This document shows, piece by piece, positions 36,544-44,607 of a stretch of 46,423 bases of DNA. Below the pieces are notes generated by a model. The model was not told the DNA's origin. It searched no databases and saw only the letters and a list, made by a program, of their open reading frames with translations. Source of the stretch: Lactobacillus sp. (GTDB lineage Bacteria; Bacillota; Bacilli; Lactobacillales; Lactobacillaceae); the NCBI GenBank assembly GCA_030455605.1, contig JAKDPD010000009.1, positions 1 to 46,423 of the forward strand, in the 5' to 3' direction. The first letter of the stretch is position 1. Every line of letters starts with the position of its first letter. Both the position numbers and the translations under genes were made by a program.

Positions 36544-37469
36544 CTGAACATTATGAACTAACGGCGACGACAACCCATAAACGACTTGACCGTTGGCTAG
36601 CTGAAGCGCTACCCAAGCTATCACGTATCCAGCTCAAAACGCTTATTAAGGATGGCCATGTGACTGTCAATTCGCATCCTGAAAAAGCTTCATATTCGGT
36701 ATTAGCTAAAGACTTTGTGACTGTTGACGTGCCAGCATTACAACCATTGTCACTCGTTCCAGAAGATATCCCACTCGATATTGTCTATGAAGATGATGAT
36801 GTGCTGGTCGTTAATAAACCGCAGGGCATGGTCGTCCATCCCGCAGCTGGTCATCCTGACCATACGCTCGTTAATGCACTATTATTCCATACTAAAAAAT
36901 TAGCAAATAGCCCAGAAAGTTTTCGACCAGGTATTGTCCATCGCATTGATAAGGACACTTCTGGTTTACTGATGGTTGCTAAAAATGCCGCTGCGCGTGA
37001 AGCATTGGAGCAACAGCTTGCACATAAAAGTAATGAACGCTTATATGTCGCAATTGTTCATGGTAATTTTAGTGAACAATCCGGCCGGGTAGTCGCACCA
37101 ATTGGTCGCGATCGGGTTAATCGTAAAAAGATGGCCGTTGTTCCTAACGGCAAGTCTGCTGTCACACACTTTAAAGTCTTAGAGCAATTTGCTGGTTATA
37201 GTCTGATCTCATGTCGTTTAGAAACTGGACGAACCCATCAAATTCGCGTTCACTTGGCTTTTATTGGGCATCCCGTTGCGGGAGATCCTTTATACGGTCC
37301 AAGAAAGACACTGCCTGGGCATGGGCAATTTTTGCATGCCCAGACTTTGGGCTTTAAGCATCCGAGGACGGGAAAGGTGCTTTCTTTCTCTGTGAACCCA
37401 CCGCAAATTTTCCAAACGACTTTAGCTAAGCTAGAAAAGGAAAAAGATGAAACGATTTCTGATTCTTGA
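36540..37469 (+). CDS. rluD: RluD-type 23S rRNA pseudouridine synthase
   Basis: This enzyme isomerises uridines of 23S rRNA (helix 69 in E. coli RluD). The 309-aa protein has an N-terminal S4 RNA-binding domain (about res 14-65) and an RluA-family catalytic domain with D137 in HRIDKDTSGLL and the RTHQIRVH motif near res 232. It overlaps lspA by 4 bases at its start and the CarA-like gene by 23 bases at its end. In Bacillus the pyr operon follows this gene. Confidence 0.95.
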   Translation: MTEHYELTATTTHKRLDRWLAEALPKLSRIQLKTLIKDGHVTVNSHPEKASYSVLAKDFVTVDVPALQPLSLVPEDIPLDIVYEDDDVLVVNKPQGMVVHPAAGHPDHTLVNALLFHTKKLANSPESFRPGIVHRIDKDTSGLLMVAKNAAAREALEQQLAHKSNERLYVAIVHGNFSEQSGRVVAPIGRDRVNRKKMAVVPNGKSAVTHFKVLEQFAGYSLISCRLETGRTHQIRVHLAFIGHPVAGDPLYGPRKTLPGHGQFLHAQTLGFKHPRTGKVLSFSVNPPQIFQTTLAKLEKEKDETISDS

Positions 37470-38502
37470 GGATGGCCGCTTTTTTGCTGGGACCGGTCTC
37501 GGTGCATCGATTATCTCGACCGGTGAGTTAGCGATTCATACTGGCAATTACGGCTACCAAGAGGCATTAACAGATCCAACAAATGCTGGGAAAATTCTGG
37601 CGTTTACCACACCGCTAATTGGTGCGACTGGAATTAATACAATTGATTACGAAAGTATTAATCCACTTATCAAAGGCGTCATTATGAACGATGTTGTTGC
37701 TAGCTCAGCCGATAATAATGAGCTACAAGACTTAAGTTCTTTTCTAATTGAGAAGAAAATTCCTGCCATTTATCAGGTCGATACTCGGGCACTCGTTCAT
37801 TTGGTGCAAGCTGAAGAAAAAATCAAAGTATCCATTATGGATACTAATGATGCCCACGCGTTTGACCAAATCAAAGCGCTGGTTTTACCAAAGAACAAAT
37901 CGGCCATGTATTCCACTAAGAATGCCTATGCGGCACCGAATGTCGGGAAGTCGATTGCGGTGATTGACTTAGGGTTGAAACACTCGATGTTACGTTCACT
38001 TTCACTACGCAAGGTGAACGTCACGGTTTTACCAGCTAACGCAACTAAAACTGATATTCAAAATTTACGGCCGGATGGGATTGTGATTTCTAATGGTCCC
38101 GGCAAAACTGATGAAATATTGCCAACATTAGCCCCAATTTTGACGGAATTTTATGGCGAATTACCAATTTTAGGTATTGGACTAGGATTTTTAGTAATTG
38201 CCGACTTCCTTAATTTTGCAATCACCCCCTTACCGCACGCATTCAACGGGACTAATTATCCCGTCATCGAACAAAACTCTGATCGAATTTGGCAAACTGC
38301 CATGAACATTAGTAGTTTAATTTATCCCGACAGTATCAAAATGAATTTGGACCAAGAGTTCTTCGATATTCATACTGACCTGGTTGCTGGATTTGTTAAC
38401 TTAGCAGATAAAGTCGTGGCCACAGCCTTTAACCCTGAGGGCTCACCCGGAAGCTGGGAAGCTTCGCGAATTTTTGACACTTTTTTGAAGATGATGGAGT
38501 AA
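37447..38502 (+). CDS. carA: CarA-like protein (carbamoyl-phosphate synthase small subunit) with lost glutaminase triad
   Basis: The 351-aa protein is full length. It has the CPSase small-subunit N-domain (LILEDGRFF, TGNYGYQEALTDP, VDTRAL) and a class I glutamine amidotransferase domain (IDLGLKHSMLR, VISNGPG, PEGSPG). The catalytic Cys of GICLGHQ is replaced by G245 in GIGLGFL, the next His is F248, and the triad His of YHPE is N329 in FNPE; only E331 remains. It therefore should not hydrolyse glutamine. No stop or frameshift is present. It overlaps rluD by 23 bases, has RBS AAAGGAAAA, and is followed 6 bases later by a degenerate carB. A structural or regulatory role is an inference. Confidence 0.88.
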   Translation: MKRFLILEDGRFFAGTGLGASIISTGELAIHTGNYGYQEALTDPTNAGKILAFTTPLIGATGINTIDYESINPLIKGVIMNDVVASSADNNELQDLSSFLIEKKIPAIYQVDTRALVHLVQAEEKIKVSIMDTNDAHAFDQIKALVLPKNKSAMYSTKNAYAAPNVGKSIAVIDLGLKHSMLRSLSLRKVNVTVLPANATKTDIQNLRPDGIVISNGPGKTDEILPTLAPILTEFYGELPILGIGLGFLVIADFLNFAITPLPHAFNGTNYPVIEQNSDRIWQTAMNISSLIYPDSIKMNLDQEFFDIHTDLVAGFVNLADKVVATAFNPEGSPGSWEASRIFDTFLKMME

Positions 38503-38508
38503 CGTCAT

Positions 38509-41500
38509 ATGCCACGTGAAAATGATTTAAATAAAGTTCTGATCATTAGTTCAGGTCCAACCTTAGTAGGGAATGTCGCTGAGATGGACCTGTTAGTTAC
38601 TGATGCCATTAAATCCTTTTTAGAAGAAGAAATTCACGTCATCTTAGTCAATCCGAATCCAGCTACCATTTCAACCGATAAACAACCTGGCGTAACGACT
38701 TACTTAGAACCGATGACCTTACCGTTTTTAAAACGTATCTTGCGGATGGAGGAGCCTGATGAAATTGTAACTGCTTATGGCTCAACCACGAGCGTCAAAA
38801 TCACTCGTAAACTGATTCAAGACGGTATTTTGAGCGAAATGCAAATTAAGCTGCTAACCATTAACCCGCAAATCTTGGCATTAGAAACACCGGTTAAGCA
38901 AGCAGCTTTTCTTAAGACATTACGCATTGGGGTTGCCAAACATTGGCAATTACAACCGCGAACCCGGGAGGCATTGCTCGCAGAAGTGCGGCAATTAAGT
39001 CCTAACCTCACTTTTCCAATTCTGATTACTAAAAGGCACCGCTATGTTCATAGCGACCATTACCACGCCAAAAATAGCCATGAATTATTAACTTATTTTA
39101 AGACTGAAGCGGAAATCGACGAATTTTCATCGCAAAATTATCAACTCGTCGAAGACTTATCAGGCTGGGAAGAAATCATTTGTAACGTTATTCGTGATCA
39201 TGATGGTAATTGCTTATTTGTTAATTTTGCTGGGTCGCTAGAACCCGTACAAATTAATTCGGGTGATTCAACCATGGTCATGCCAGCCATTACCCTCAGC
39301 AACGATGATTTACAGAATCTCAAAATTTTAGCACACAAATTAATCAACCATTTGAATCTGGTCGGGATTATGTGCCTGCATTTTGCGATTAAACATACCG
39401 GTACCCACCTAGAAGCTAAACTCTTATCGCTAAAACCACGTCTGACCAAATCTGCCATTTGGGCCGAAAAGGTGATGCTTTATAATGTTGGCTACGTTCT
39501 AAGCAAAGTCGCCCTAGGCTACCGGTTAAATGAAATTATTGATCCTGATTCTGGCCTCAATGCTGCCATTGAGCCAATTCAAGATAATTTTGCGATTCGA
39601 ATGCCTTACTGGTCTTTAGCAGAGTCTGGTAAGAATCACTATGCCCTGAATAGCCAAACCCAGGCGAGTGGGGAGGCGATTGGAATTGGTCGCAACTTTG
39701 CAACGGCCTTCTTGAAGGCCATTACCGGCACTACCAATTTAGAATTGGCTCACCAAGTCCTGCGTCAGAGTTTAGCTAAAACACATGCTGAAATTATAAC
39801 CGAGTTAACCAATTATGATGAACAGCACTGGATTAAGTTACTAGCGGCGATTGCGACCGGTTTAACTGAAAAAGAATTGTATCCCAGTTTACATCTCAAG
39901 CACGTTTACTTCCAAAAATTAGCAGCAATTGTTCATATTGGTCAAACACTGCATGATACACAATCGGAAGCAGTCACCTTATCCTCGCAACTGCTCACTC
40001 AGGCCAAAATTCATGGCTTTTCGAATGAGTTAATTGCGCTCTTAAGTCATCGGCCACTTGCTGAGATTGATCGTTTGGTTGACCAGGCTGGGCTAGTGCC
40101 CGCCTATGTGCAAATTGATGGCACGGCTGGGTTTTATCGGCCACCTGTCAATGCTTTTTATGGGGCTTATGATGTCCAAGACGAAGCCAGCGTGATTACT
40201 AATCCCAAGAAATTACTCATTGTGGGTATGCTGCCGCTACAGGTATCTGTCACTAGTGAATTCGACTATATGCTGGCACACGCTTTAAAGACTTTACATA
40301 AAAATAATTATTTCACTGTATTGCTATCTAATAATGATGAAGCGGTCTCCAGTCGCTACCGTGATGTCGACCGGTCTTACGTAGAGCCGATTTCAATTGA
40401 AAATATTGTTAAGATTGCACAACATGAAGGAATTAATGAAGTCCTGTTACAATTTTCAGGGAAAAAAGTTATTAGTATGGCACATGCACTTGCATTGCGG
40501 GGGCTAAAAGTCATTGGTGGCAGTGACGGTCTGAAAGAAAAGATTCATGAATTATTAACCCAACCACTACTAGGGTTAAGTCAGGTGCCGTCCATGACAA
40601 CAACGGATCATCAACAACTTAACCAATTCATTGATAAGTATGGCTTTCCATTATTAATTGGCGGGAGTAGCCAGCAAATTAAACAAAAATCAGCGGTTGT
40701 TTATGACAAACCAGCGATGGAACAGTACTTGGTTGAGACGCAACTTGACCGCTTAGTGGCATCACTCTTCATCGAAGGCTGTAAATATGAAGTCATTGGT
40801 ATTTCTGACGGTGATACGGTAACCATTCCAGGCGTGATTGAACATTTGGAACAGACTGGATCACATGCATCTGACTCCATTGCCGTCTTTAAACCACAAA
40901 GTCTGGCCGCTAAAGATGAACAGCTAATGATTCAAGCTTCGATGACCATGCTACATCAACTTAGTAGCATCGGAATTTTTAACCTTCACTTTTTACGTGC
41001 TAACAACGCGTTGTATTTATTACAAATCAAACCGTATGCAGGTCATAACGTTGCTTTTCTCTCGCAAGCGCTTGGGCAAGATATTACAGCTTGTGCCACT
41101 AACGTGTTAATTGGTAAAAAGCTCAAGACAATGGGGTTCCCAGAAGGAACTTGGGAAAGTAATCAGTTTATTCATATTAAAATGCCGGTCTTTTCTTACA
41201 TTGATTATCAAAGTGAAAATACGTTCGACTCCAAAATGAAATCTTCTGGATCGGTCATCGGACGCGATACGCAACTCGCTAAAGCCTTGTATAAAGGTTA
41301 TGAAGCGAGCGATTTGCCGATTCCAAGCTACGGGACAATCTTTATATCCGTACGTGATCAAGATAAAGTTGCCGCCACCGAGCTGGCTATTCGGTTTCAT
41401 CGCCTCGGTTTTAAAATACTGGCAACTGAAGGCACTGCTAACATGTTCGCGGAAGCTGGAATCACGACTGGTGTGGTCACTAAAATCCATGACAATTCCC

Positions 41501-41703
41501 ATAATTTATTGACCAAAATTCGCCAACATAAAGTTGGCATGGTTATTAATATCACTAATCTATCTGATGCGGCTAGCCAAGATGCCATTGCCATTCGCGA
41601 TCAAGCACTTTATACGCATATTCCAGTTTGTTCAACTTTAGAAACGGCCGAATTGGTCGCTAAGGTGCTTGAAAGTCTAGCCTTAACCACCTTACCGATT
41701 TAA
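38509..41703 (+). CDS. carB: CarB-like protein (carbamoyl-phosphate synthase large subunit) with both ATP-grasp sites degenerate
   Basis: The 1064-aa protein is normal CarB length and keeps the order ATP-grasp 1, oligomerisation, ATP-grasp 2, allosteric MGS domain. In half 1, the EMNPR metal motif reads SLKPR (307-311), the NVQF Gln is H291, and the RPSxxxGGxGGG loop is lost (ITKRHRYVHSDHY, 173-185). In half 2, EVNPR reads QIKPY (839-843), the Gln is H827, and RPSxxxGGRAMEIVY reads IGGSSQQIKQKSAVVY. The C-terminal domain (about res 935-1055, YGTIFISVRD, ILATEGTA, VVTKI) closely follows functional Firmicute PyrAB. Catalysis is unlikely. The frame is open throughout, and a clean terminator follows. 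Confidence 0.88.
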   Translation: MPRENDLNKVLIISSGPTLVGNVAEMDLLVTDAIKSFLEEEIHVILVNPNPATISTDKQPGVTTYLEPMTLPFLKRILRMEEPDEIVTAYGSTTSVKITRKLIQDGILSEMQIKLLTINPQILALETPVKQAAFLKTLRIGVAKHWQLQPRTREALLAEVRQLSPNLTFPILITKRHRYVHSDHYHAKNSHELLTYFKTEAEIDEFSSQNYQLVEDLSGWEEIICNVIRDHDGNCLFVNFAGSLEPVQINSGDSTMVMPAITLSNDDLQNLKILAHKLINHLNLVGIMCLHFAIKHTGTHLEAKLLSLKPRLTKSAIWAEKVMLYNVGYVLSKVALGYRLNEIIDPDSGLNAAIEPIQDNFAIRMPYWSLAESGKNHYALNSQTQASGEAIGIGRNFATAFLKAITGTTNLELAHQVLRQSLAKTHAEIITELTNYDEQHWIKLLAAIATGLTEKELYPSLHLKHVYFQKLAAIVHIGQTLHDTQSEAVTLSSQLLTQAKIHGFSNELIALLSHRPLAEIDRLVDQAGLVPAYVQIDGTAGFYRPPVNAFYGAYDVQDEASVITNPKKLLIVGMLPLQVSVTSEFDYMLAHALKTLHKNNYFTVLLSNNDEAVSSRYRDVDRSYVEPISIENIVKIAQHEGINEVLLQFSGKKVISMAHALALRGLKVIGGSDGLKEKIHELLTQPLLGLSQVPSMTTTDHQQLNQFIDKYGFPLLIGGSSQQIKQKSAVVYDKPAMEQYLVETQLDRLVASLFIEGCKYEVIGISDGDTVTIPGVIEHLEQTGSHASDSIAVFKPQSLAAKDEQLMIQASMTMLHQLSSIGIFNLHFLRANNALYLLQIKPYAGHNVAFLSQALGQDITACATNVLIGKKLKTMGFPEGTWESNQFIHIKMPVFSYIDYQSENTFDSKMKSSGSVIGRDTQLAKALYKGYEASDLPIPSYGTIFISVRDQDKVAATELAIRFHRLGFKILATEGTANMFAEAGITTGVVTKIHDNSHNLLTKIRQHKVGMVINITNLSDAASQDAIAIRDQALYTHIPVCSTLETAELVAKVLESLALTTLPI

Positions 41704-41727
41704 ACCAATAACAGCGGGCAATCAAAA

Positions 41728-41757
41728 AAAAGGCAGTGGAGATTTCCACTGCCTTTT
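41728..41757. terminator. Bidirectional terminator between carB-like and rqcH
   Basis: A perfect 13-bp stem (41728-41740 with 41745-41757) has a GATT loop with A and T tracts on each side. Confidence 0.95.
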
Positions 41758-41764
41758 CATATTA

Positions 41765-43456
41765 TTAAGCTTGTTTTTTTCCTAAAACCACTTCTGCGAC
41801 TGGTGTGACTTCAATCGAGTTTTGACCAGTATAAATGACAAAACCAGGTTTGGCACCATTAGGTTTTTTAACGCGTTTCGTCTGCACATAATCGACTTGG
41901 ACATGCGATGAAAGTCGGCCCTTCGAAAAATAGGCAGCAATTTCAGCAGTTTCGCGAATATCAGCATCAGTTGGATGAGCCGTTTTTAAAATGACATGTG
42001 AACCAGGAATATCTTTAACATGGAACCAATAGTCAGTCTTATCGGCTTTTTTAAAGGTTAGCCAATCATTTTGATAATTATTTTTTCCAACCCAAACTGC
42101 AGTTCCAGAAGAGACTACAAACCGATTTAAATCATGTTCACTAATTCGCTTTTTTCGTTTGTGCTTGTCTTGTTGCTTAATGTAACCCTGGTTAACTAAT
42201 TCATCCGTAATTTGATCAATATCCTGAGGATCAGCATTATCAATCGCCGTTTTAATCGAATCGAAATAATCCAAGTTGCCTTGTGTCAACGCAATCTGCG
42301 TGTGAACATGCTTAATTGAATCACGCAATTTTTTATACTTACTAAAATACTTTTGGGCATTACGAGCAGGGGAGAGTGCGGGATTAAGTTGAATCGTAAT
42401 GGGTTCATTATTTTGATAATAATTCGGAACTTTTACGACTGTCATGCCAGCTTTGACTGCTGCCAAGTTGGCATTTAACATCTCACCTTTAATCCGATAA
42501 GCTTCAGAATTTTCAGCTTGATCAAGTTGCTTGGTCAGTTTGACCAACTTTTTGCTTAATTTCTTTTGTTCATTCTTGACAACACGTGCCACTTTACCAG
42601 CTTTTTGCTTAACCCAATCCCGGCTGGCACGGTATTCATAGAATTGATCAAGACCACGGCTTAAATTTGGTTCCAAGCTCTCTTTACGCAAATCTAAGTG
42701 GTAGGGAAGATAAGGGAAAATTTTGCGTTTATTAGTGGGCGAAATCAGGGTAAATGCTCGCGGATTATTAAACTGCTCAAAAAAGGTCTGCACCGAGGCA
42801 TAAGAATAATCATCTGCTAAGTAACCCATTAGCTCTAAGCGATCATCTTTATCAAGACCACTAAATTGTTTAGCTAGCAGTTCACCATCAGGATATTTCG
42901 TTTTTAATTGCGAAAATTGCGACGCTGTCAATGAGAGACCATTAATCCCTGGTAGTAATGGTGGCAACTCATACTTTGCCTTGGGTAACAAGAGGCGTGC
43001 TCGGTTTTCATCTGGACTAATTCGTTTAAGTAAATCAATAATGTGACCATCTGCTTGATTATAGAGAATCACATTACTATGACGTCCCATAAGCTCCACC
43101 GATAAGACGAGCTGTACTTCGTCGCCTAATTCATTACGGTTACTAAAATGAAAATTAACGATTCGGTCTAAACCAACTTGTTCAATTTGTTGTAAAACTG
43201 ATCCTTCTAAATACTTACGTAAAACCATCACAAAGGTAGGGGCTTTATCGGGATTAGCAATTGTCTGCTGCGTTAAATAAAAGCGTGGATATTGCGAATT
43301 AGCCGAAACTAATAAAGCTTGATTATGACGCTCTTTACGAAAGACCAATACTAAATCTTGTTCAAACGGCTGATAAATCTTTGATAAGCGTCCACCTATT
43401 AGGGTAGGGGAGAGCTCTGTAAGTAAACTGTGAATGAATAAACCATCAAATGCCAT
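41765..43456 (-). CDS. rqcH: RqcH (NFACT/FbpA family), ribosome quality-control factor
   Basis: RqcH binds obstructed 50S subunits and recruits tRNA-Ala to add C-terminal Ala tails that mark nascent chains for degradation. I start at ATG 43456, just after GAGGTGG on the reverse strand. This numbering puts the tRNA-selecting Asp-Arg pair at D97-R98 (GLDRIVNF), exactly as in B. subtilis. The 563-aa protein has NFACT-N (1-200), a HhH/coiled-coil region with a Lys-rich helix (about 270-400) and the C-terminal NFACT-R domain (about 440-550, DYWFHVKDIPGSHVI). It is monocistronic; older names are fbpA and yloA. Confidence 0.95.
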   Translation of the reverse strand: MAFDGLFIHSLLTELSPTLIGGRLSKIYQPFEQDLVLVFRKERHNQALLVSANSQYPRFYLTQQTIANPDKAPTFVMVLRKYLEGSVLQQIEQVGLDRIVNFHFSNRNELGDEVQLVLSVELMGRHSNVILYNQADGHIIDLLKRISPDENRARLLLPKAKYELPPLLPGINGLSLTASQFSQLKTKYPDGELLAKQFSGLDKDDRLELMGYLADDYSYASVQTFFEQFNNPRAFTLISPTNKRKIFPYLPYHLDLRKESLEPNLSRGLDQFYEYRASRDWVKQKAGKVARVVKNEQKKLSKKLVKLTKQLDQAENSEAYRIKGEMLNANLAAVKAGMTVVKVPNYYQNNEPITIQLNPALSPARNAQKYFSKYKKLRDSIKHVHTQIALTQGNLDYFDSIKTAIDNADPQDIDQITDELVNQGYIKQQDKHKRKKRISEHDLNRFVVSSGTAVWVGKNNYQNDWLTFKKADKTDYWFHVKDIPGSHVILKTAHPTDADIRETAEIAAYFSKGRLSSHVQVDYVQTKRVKKPNGAKPGFVIYTGQNSIEVTPVAEVVLGKKQA

Positions 43457-43484
43457 AAATACCACCTCAAAAAGATACCTATTA

Positions 43485-43493
43485 ATTATAACA
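43485..43493 (-). promoter_or_regulatory. Extended -10 of the rqcH promoter
   Basis: On the reverse strand TGTTATAAT is an extended -10 (TGn-TATAAT) 29 bases before the rqcH ATG. The -35 region is weak, which is common with an extended -10. Confidence 0.6.
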
Positions 43494-43558
43494 ATTAATC
43501 ACGTGTAAGCCTAATGCAGCTGACAGAAAACGTATATATTAAAATAGTGTACTTTTCT

Positions 43559-43571
43559 TGTGAATTTCACA
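43559..43571. promoter_or_regulatory. TGTGAA-T-TTCACA inverted repeat between rqcH and the degV gene
   Basis: Six-base arms are perfectly inverted around one base, in the 215-base divergent intergenic region. It lies 60 bases upstream of the DegV-gene -10 and 66 bases upstream of the rqcH -10. It may be an operator; the spacing does not match the CRP half-site geometry. Confidence 0.35.
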
Positions 43572-43630
43572 GTCTTGTTTGTAAAAGCTAATCTTTGTCT
43601 CGAAGAGTACCAAGCAAAATTAAAATATGC

Positions 43631-43636
43631 TATAAT
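43631..43636 (+). promoter_or_regulatory. -10 box of the DegV-family gene
   Basis: A perfect TATAAT lies 35 bases before the ATG; the sequence 17 bases upstream (TACCAA) is a poor -35. RBS AGGAAGG lies before the ATG. Confidence 0.6.
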
Positions 43637-43671
43637 CAATCCATATACGCATAAACAGGAAGGATTTCGTC

Positions 43672-44553
43672 ATGAAAATTGCTTTAGTGACTGACAGCAC
43701 CAGTGTACTAACTGAAGAGGAAGTTACCGCTAATCAGATTCACATACTGCCCATTCCGATTATGATCGGTGGTAAAACGTATCTGGAGGGTATCGATATT
43801 GATGCCAGCAAATTATTCCAATTAGAAGCTAATAACACTGATTTTCCCAAGACCTCTCAGCCCAGCTTAGGGAGTTGCCTTGAGCTTTTTGAGCAACTAC
43901 ATGCCGATGGTTATGATGCCATTTTAGCAATCAGCTTAGCAAGTGGTATTTCCGGTTGCTATCAGACGTGGCAAAATATTGCACGGCAACACCCAAAATT
44001 CGGCTTAGTGCCGTTTGACTCACGTTTTACCGTTCGTTTGCAAGGTGAGCTAGTCCTAGCTGCCGCAAAAATGATTGCAAACGGTTGGACAATGGCTGAT
44101 ATGCTTGACAAGTTGCAGGAAATTCGTGGTAGCTTTGATGCTATTTTTGTAGTTGATGACCTGAATAATTTAAGTCGAGGTGGTCGTCTGAGTAATGCTG
44201 GCGCTTTTATCGGCTCAGTTTTACACATTAAGCCATTGTTGCGCTTTACCGGTGAAGGCAAAATTGTTGCCGTTGAAAAAATTAGAAGTATGAAGCGAGC
44301 AGTCGCACGTTTAGAAGAAATCGCTTCAGAGCGAACTGAAAAATTACCATATCGTAACCAGTTACGTCTTTTTGTTATTAATTCTAATGACTTAAAACAG
44401 GCTCAGGAAATACTCGAATTTGTTAAAATTACCTTTCCAGGATTGCCAGTTACCATTAGTGAATTTAGTCCGGTAGTCGCTACGCATTTAGGTGAAAAGT
44501 CATTAGCAATAGCATGGATGCTTGATTGCCAAACACTGAATTTAACCAAATAA
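43672..44553 (+). CDS. DegV-family fatty-acid-binding protein
   Basis: Members of this family (FakB) present a bound fatty acid to the kinase FakA for phosphorylation and entry into phospholipid synthesis. The 293-aa protein has the N-terminal IALVTDSTSVLTEEE motif, SQPSLGSCLELFEQL (about res 63-77, the conserved T/S-Q-P-S lipid-site segment), AISLASGISGCYQTW (about res 86-100) and DDLNNLSRGGRLSNAGAFIG with the family's LxxGGR motif. It is monocistronic, with its own -10 and terminator. Which fatty acid it binds cannot be read from the sequence. Confidence 0.93.
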   Translation: MKIALVTDSTSVLTEEEVTANQIHILPIPIMIGGKTYLEGIDIDASKLFQLEANNTDFPKTSQPSLGSCLELFEQLHADGYDAILAISLASGISGCYQTWQNIARQHPKFGLVPFDSRFTVRLQGELVLAAAKMIANGWTMADMLDKLQEIRGSFDAIFVVDDLNNLSRGGRLSNAGAFIGSVLHIKPLLRFTGEGKIVAVEKIRSMKRAVARLEEIASERTEKLPYRNQLRLFVINSNDLKQAQEILEFVKITFPGLPVTISEFSPVVATHLGEKSLAIAWMLDCQTLNLTK

Positions 44554-44563
44554 ACGTCGAAAC

Positions 44564-44593
44564 AAAAAAGATCCCAGTGTGGGGTCTTTTTTT
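44564..44593. terminator. Bidirectional terminator between the degV gene and add
   Basis: AAAAAAGATCCC (44564-44575) pairs with GGGGTCTTTTTT (44581-44592, one wobble) around a 5-base loop, with T tracts in both orientations. Confidence 0.9.
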
Positions 44594-44607
44594 ATACGAT
44601 TACACGA

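Noticed and set aside
41107-41502. 131-aa reverse-strand open frame inside the carB-like gene
   Set aside because: It has no RBS and no family motif. It mirrors the codon pattern of the carB-like frame, which is continuous and homologous along its length.
37447-41703. Treating the carA-like and carB-like genes as ordinary pseudogenes
   Set aside because: Both frames are uninterrupted, have good RBS placement, keep normal length, and the C-terminal domain remains conserved. That fits selection for a changed function better than decay.
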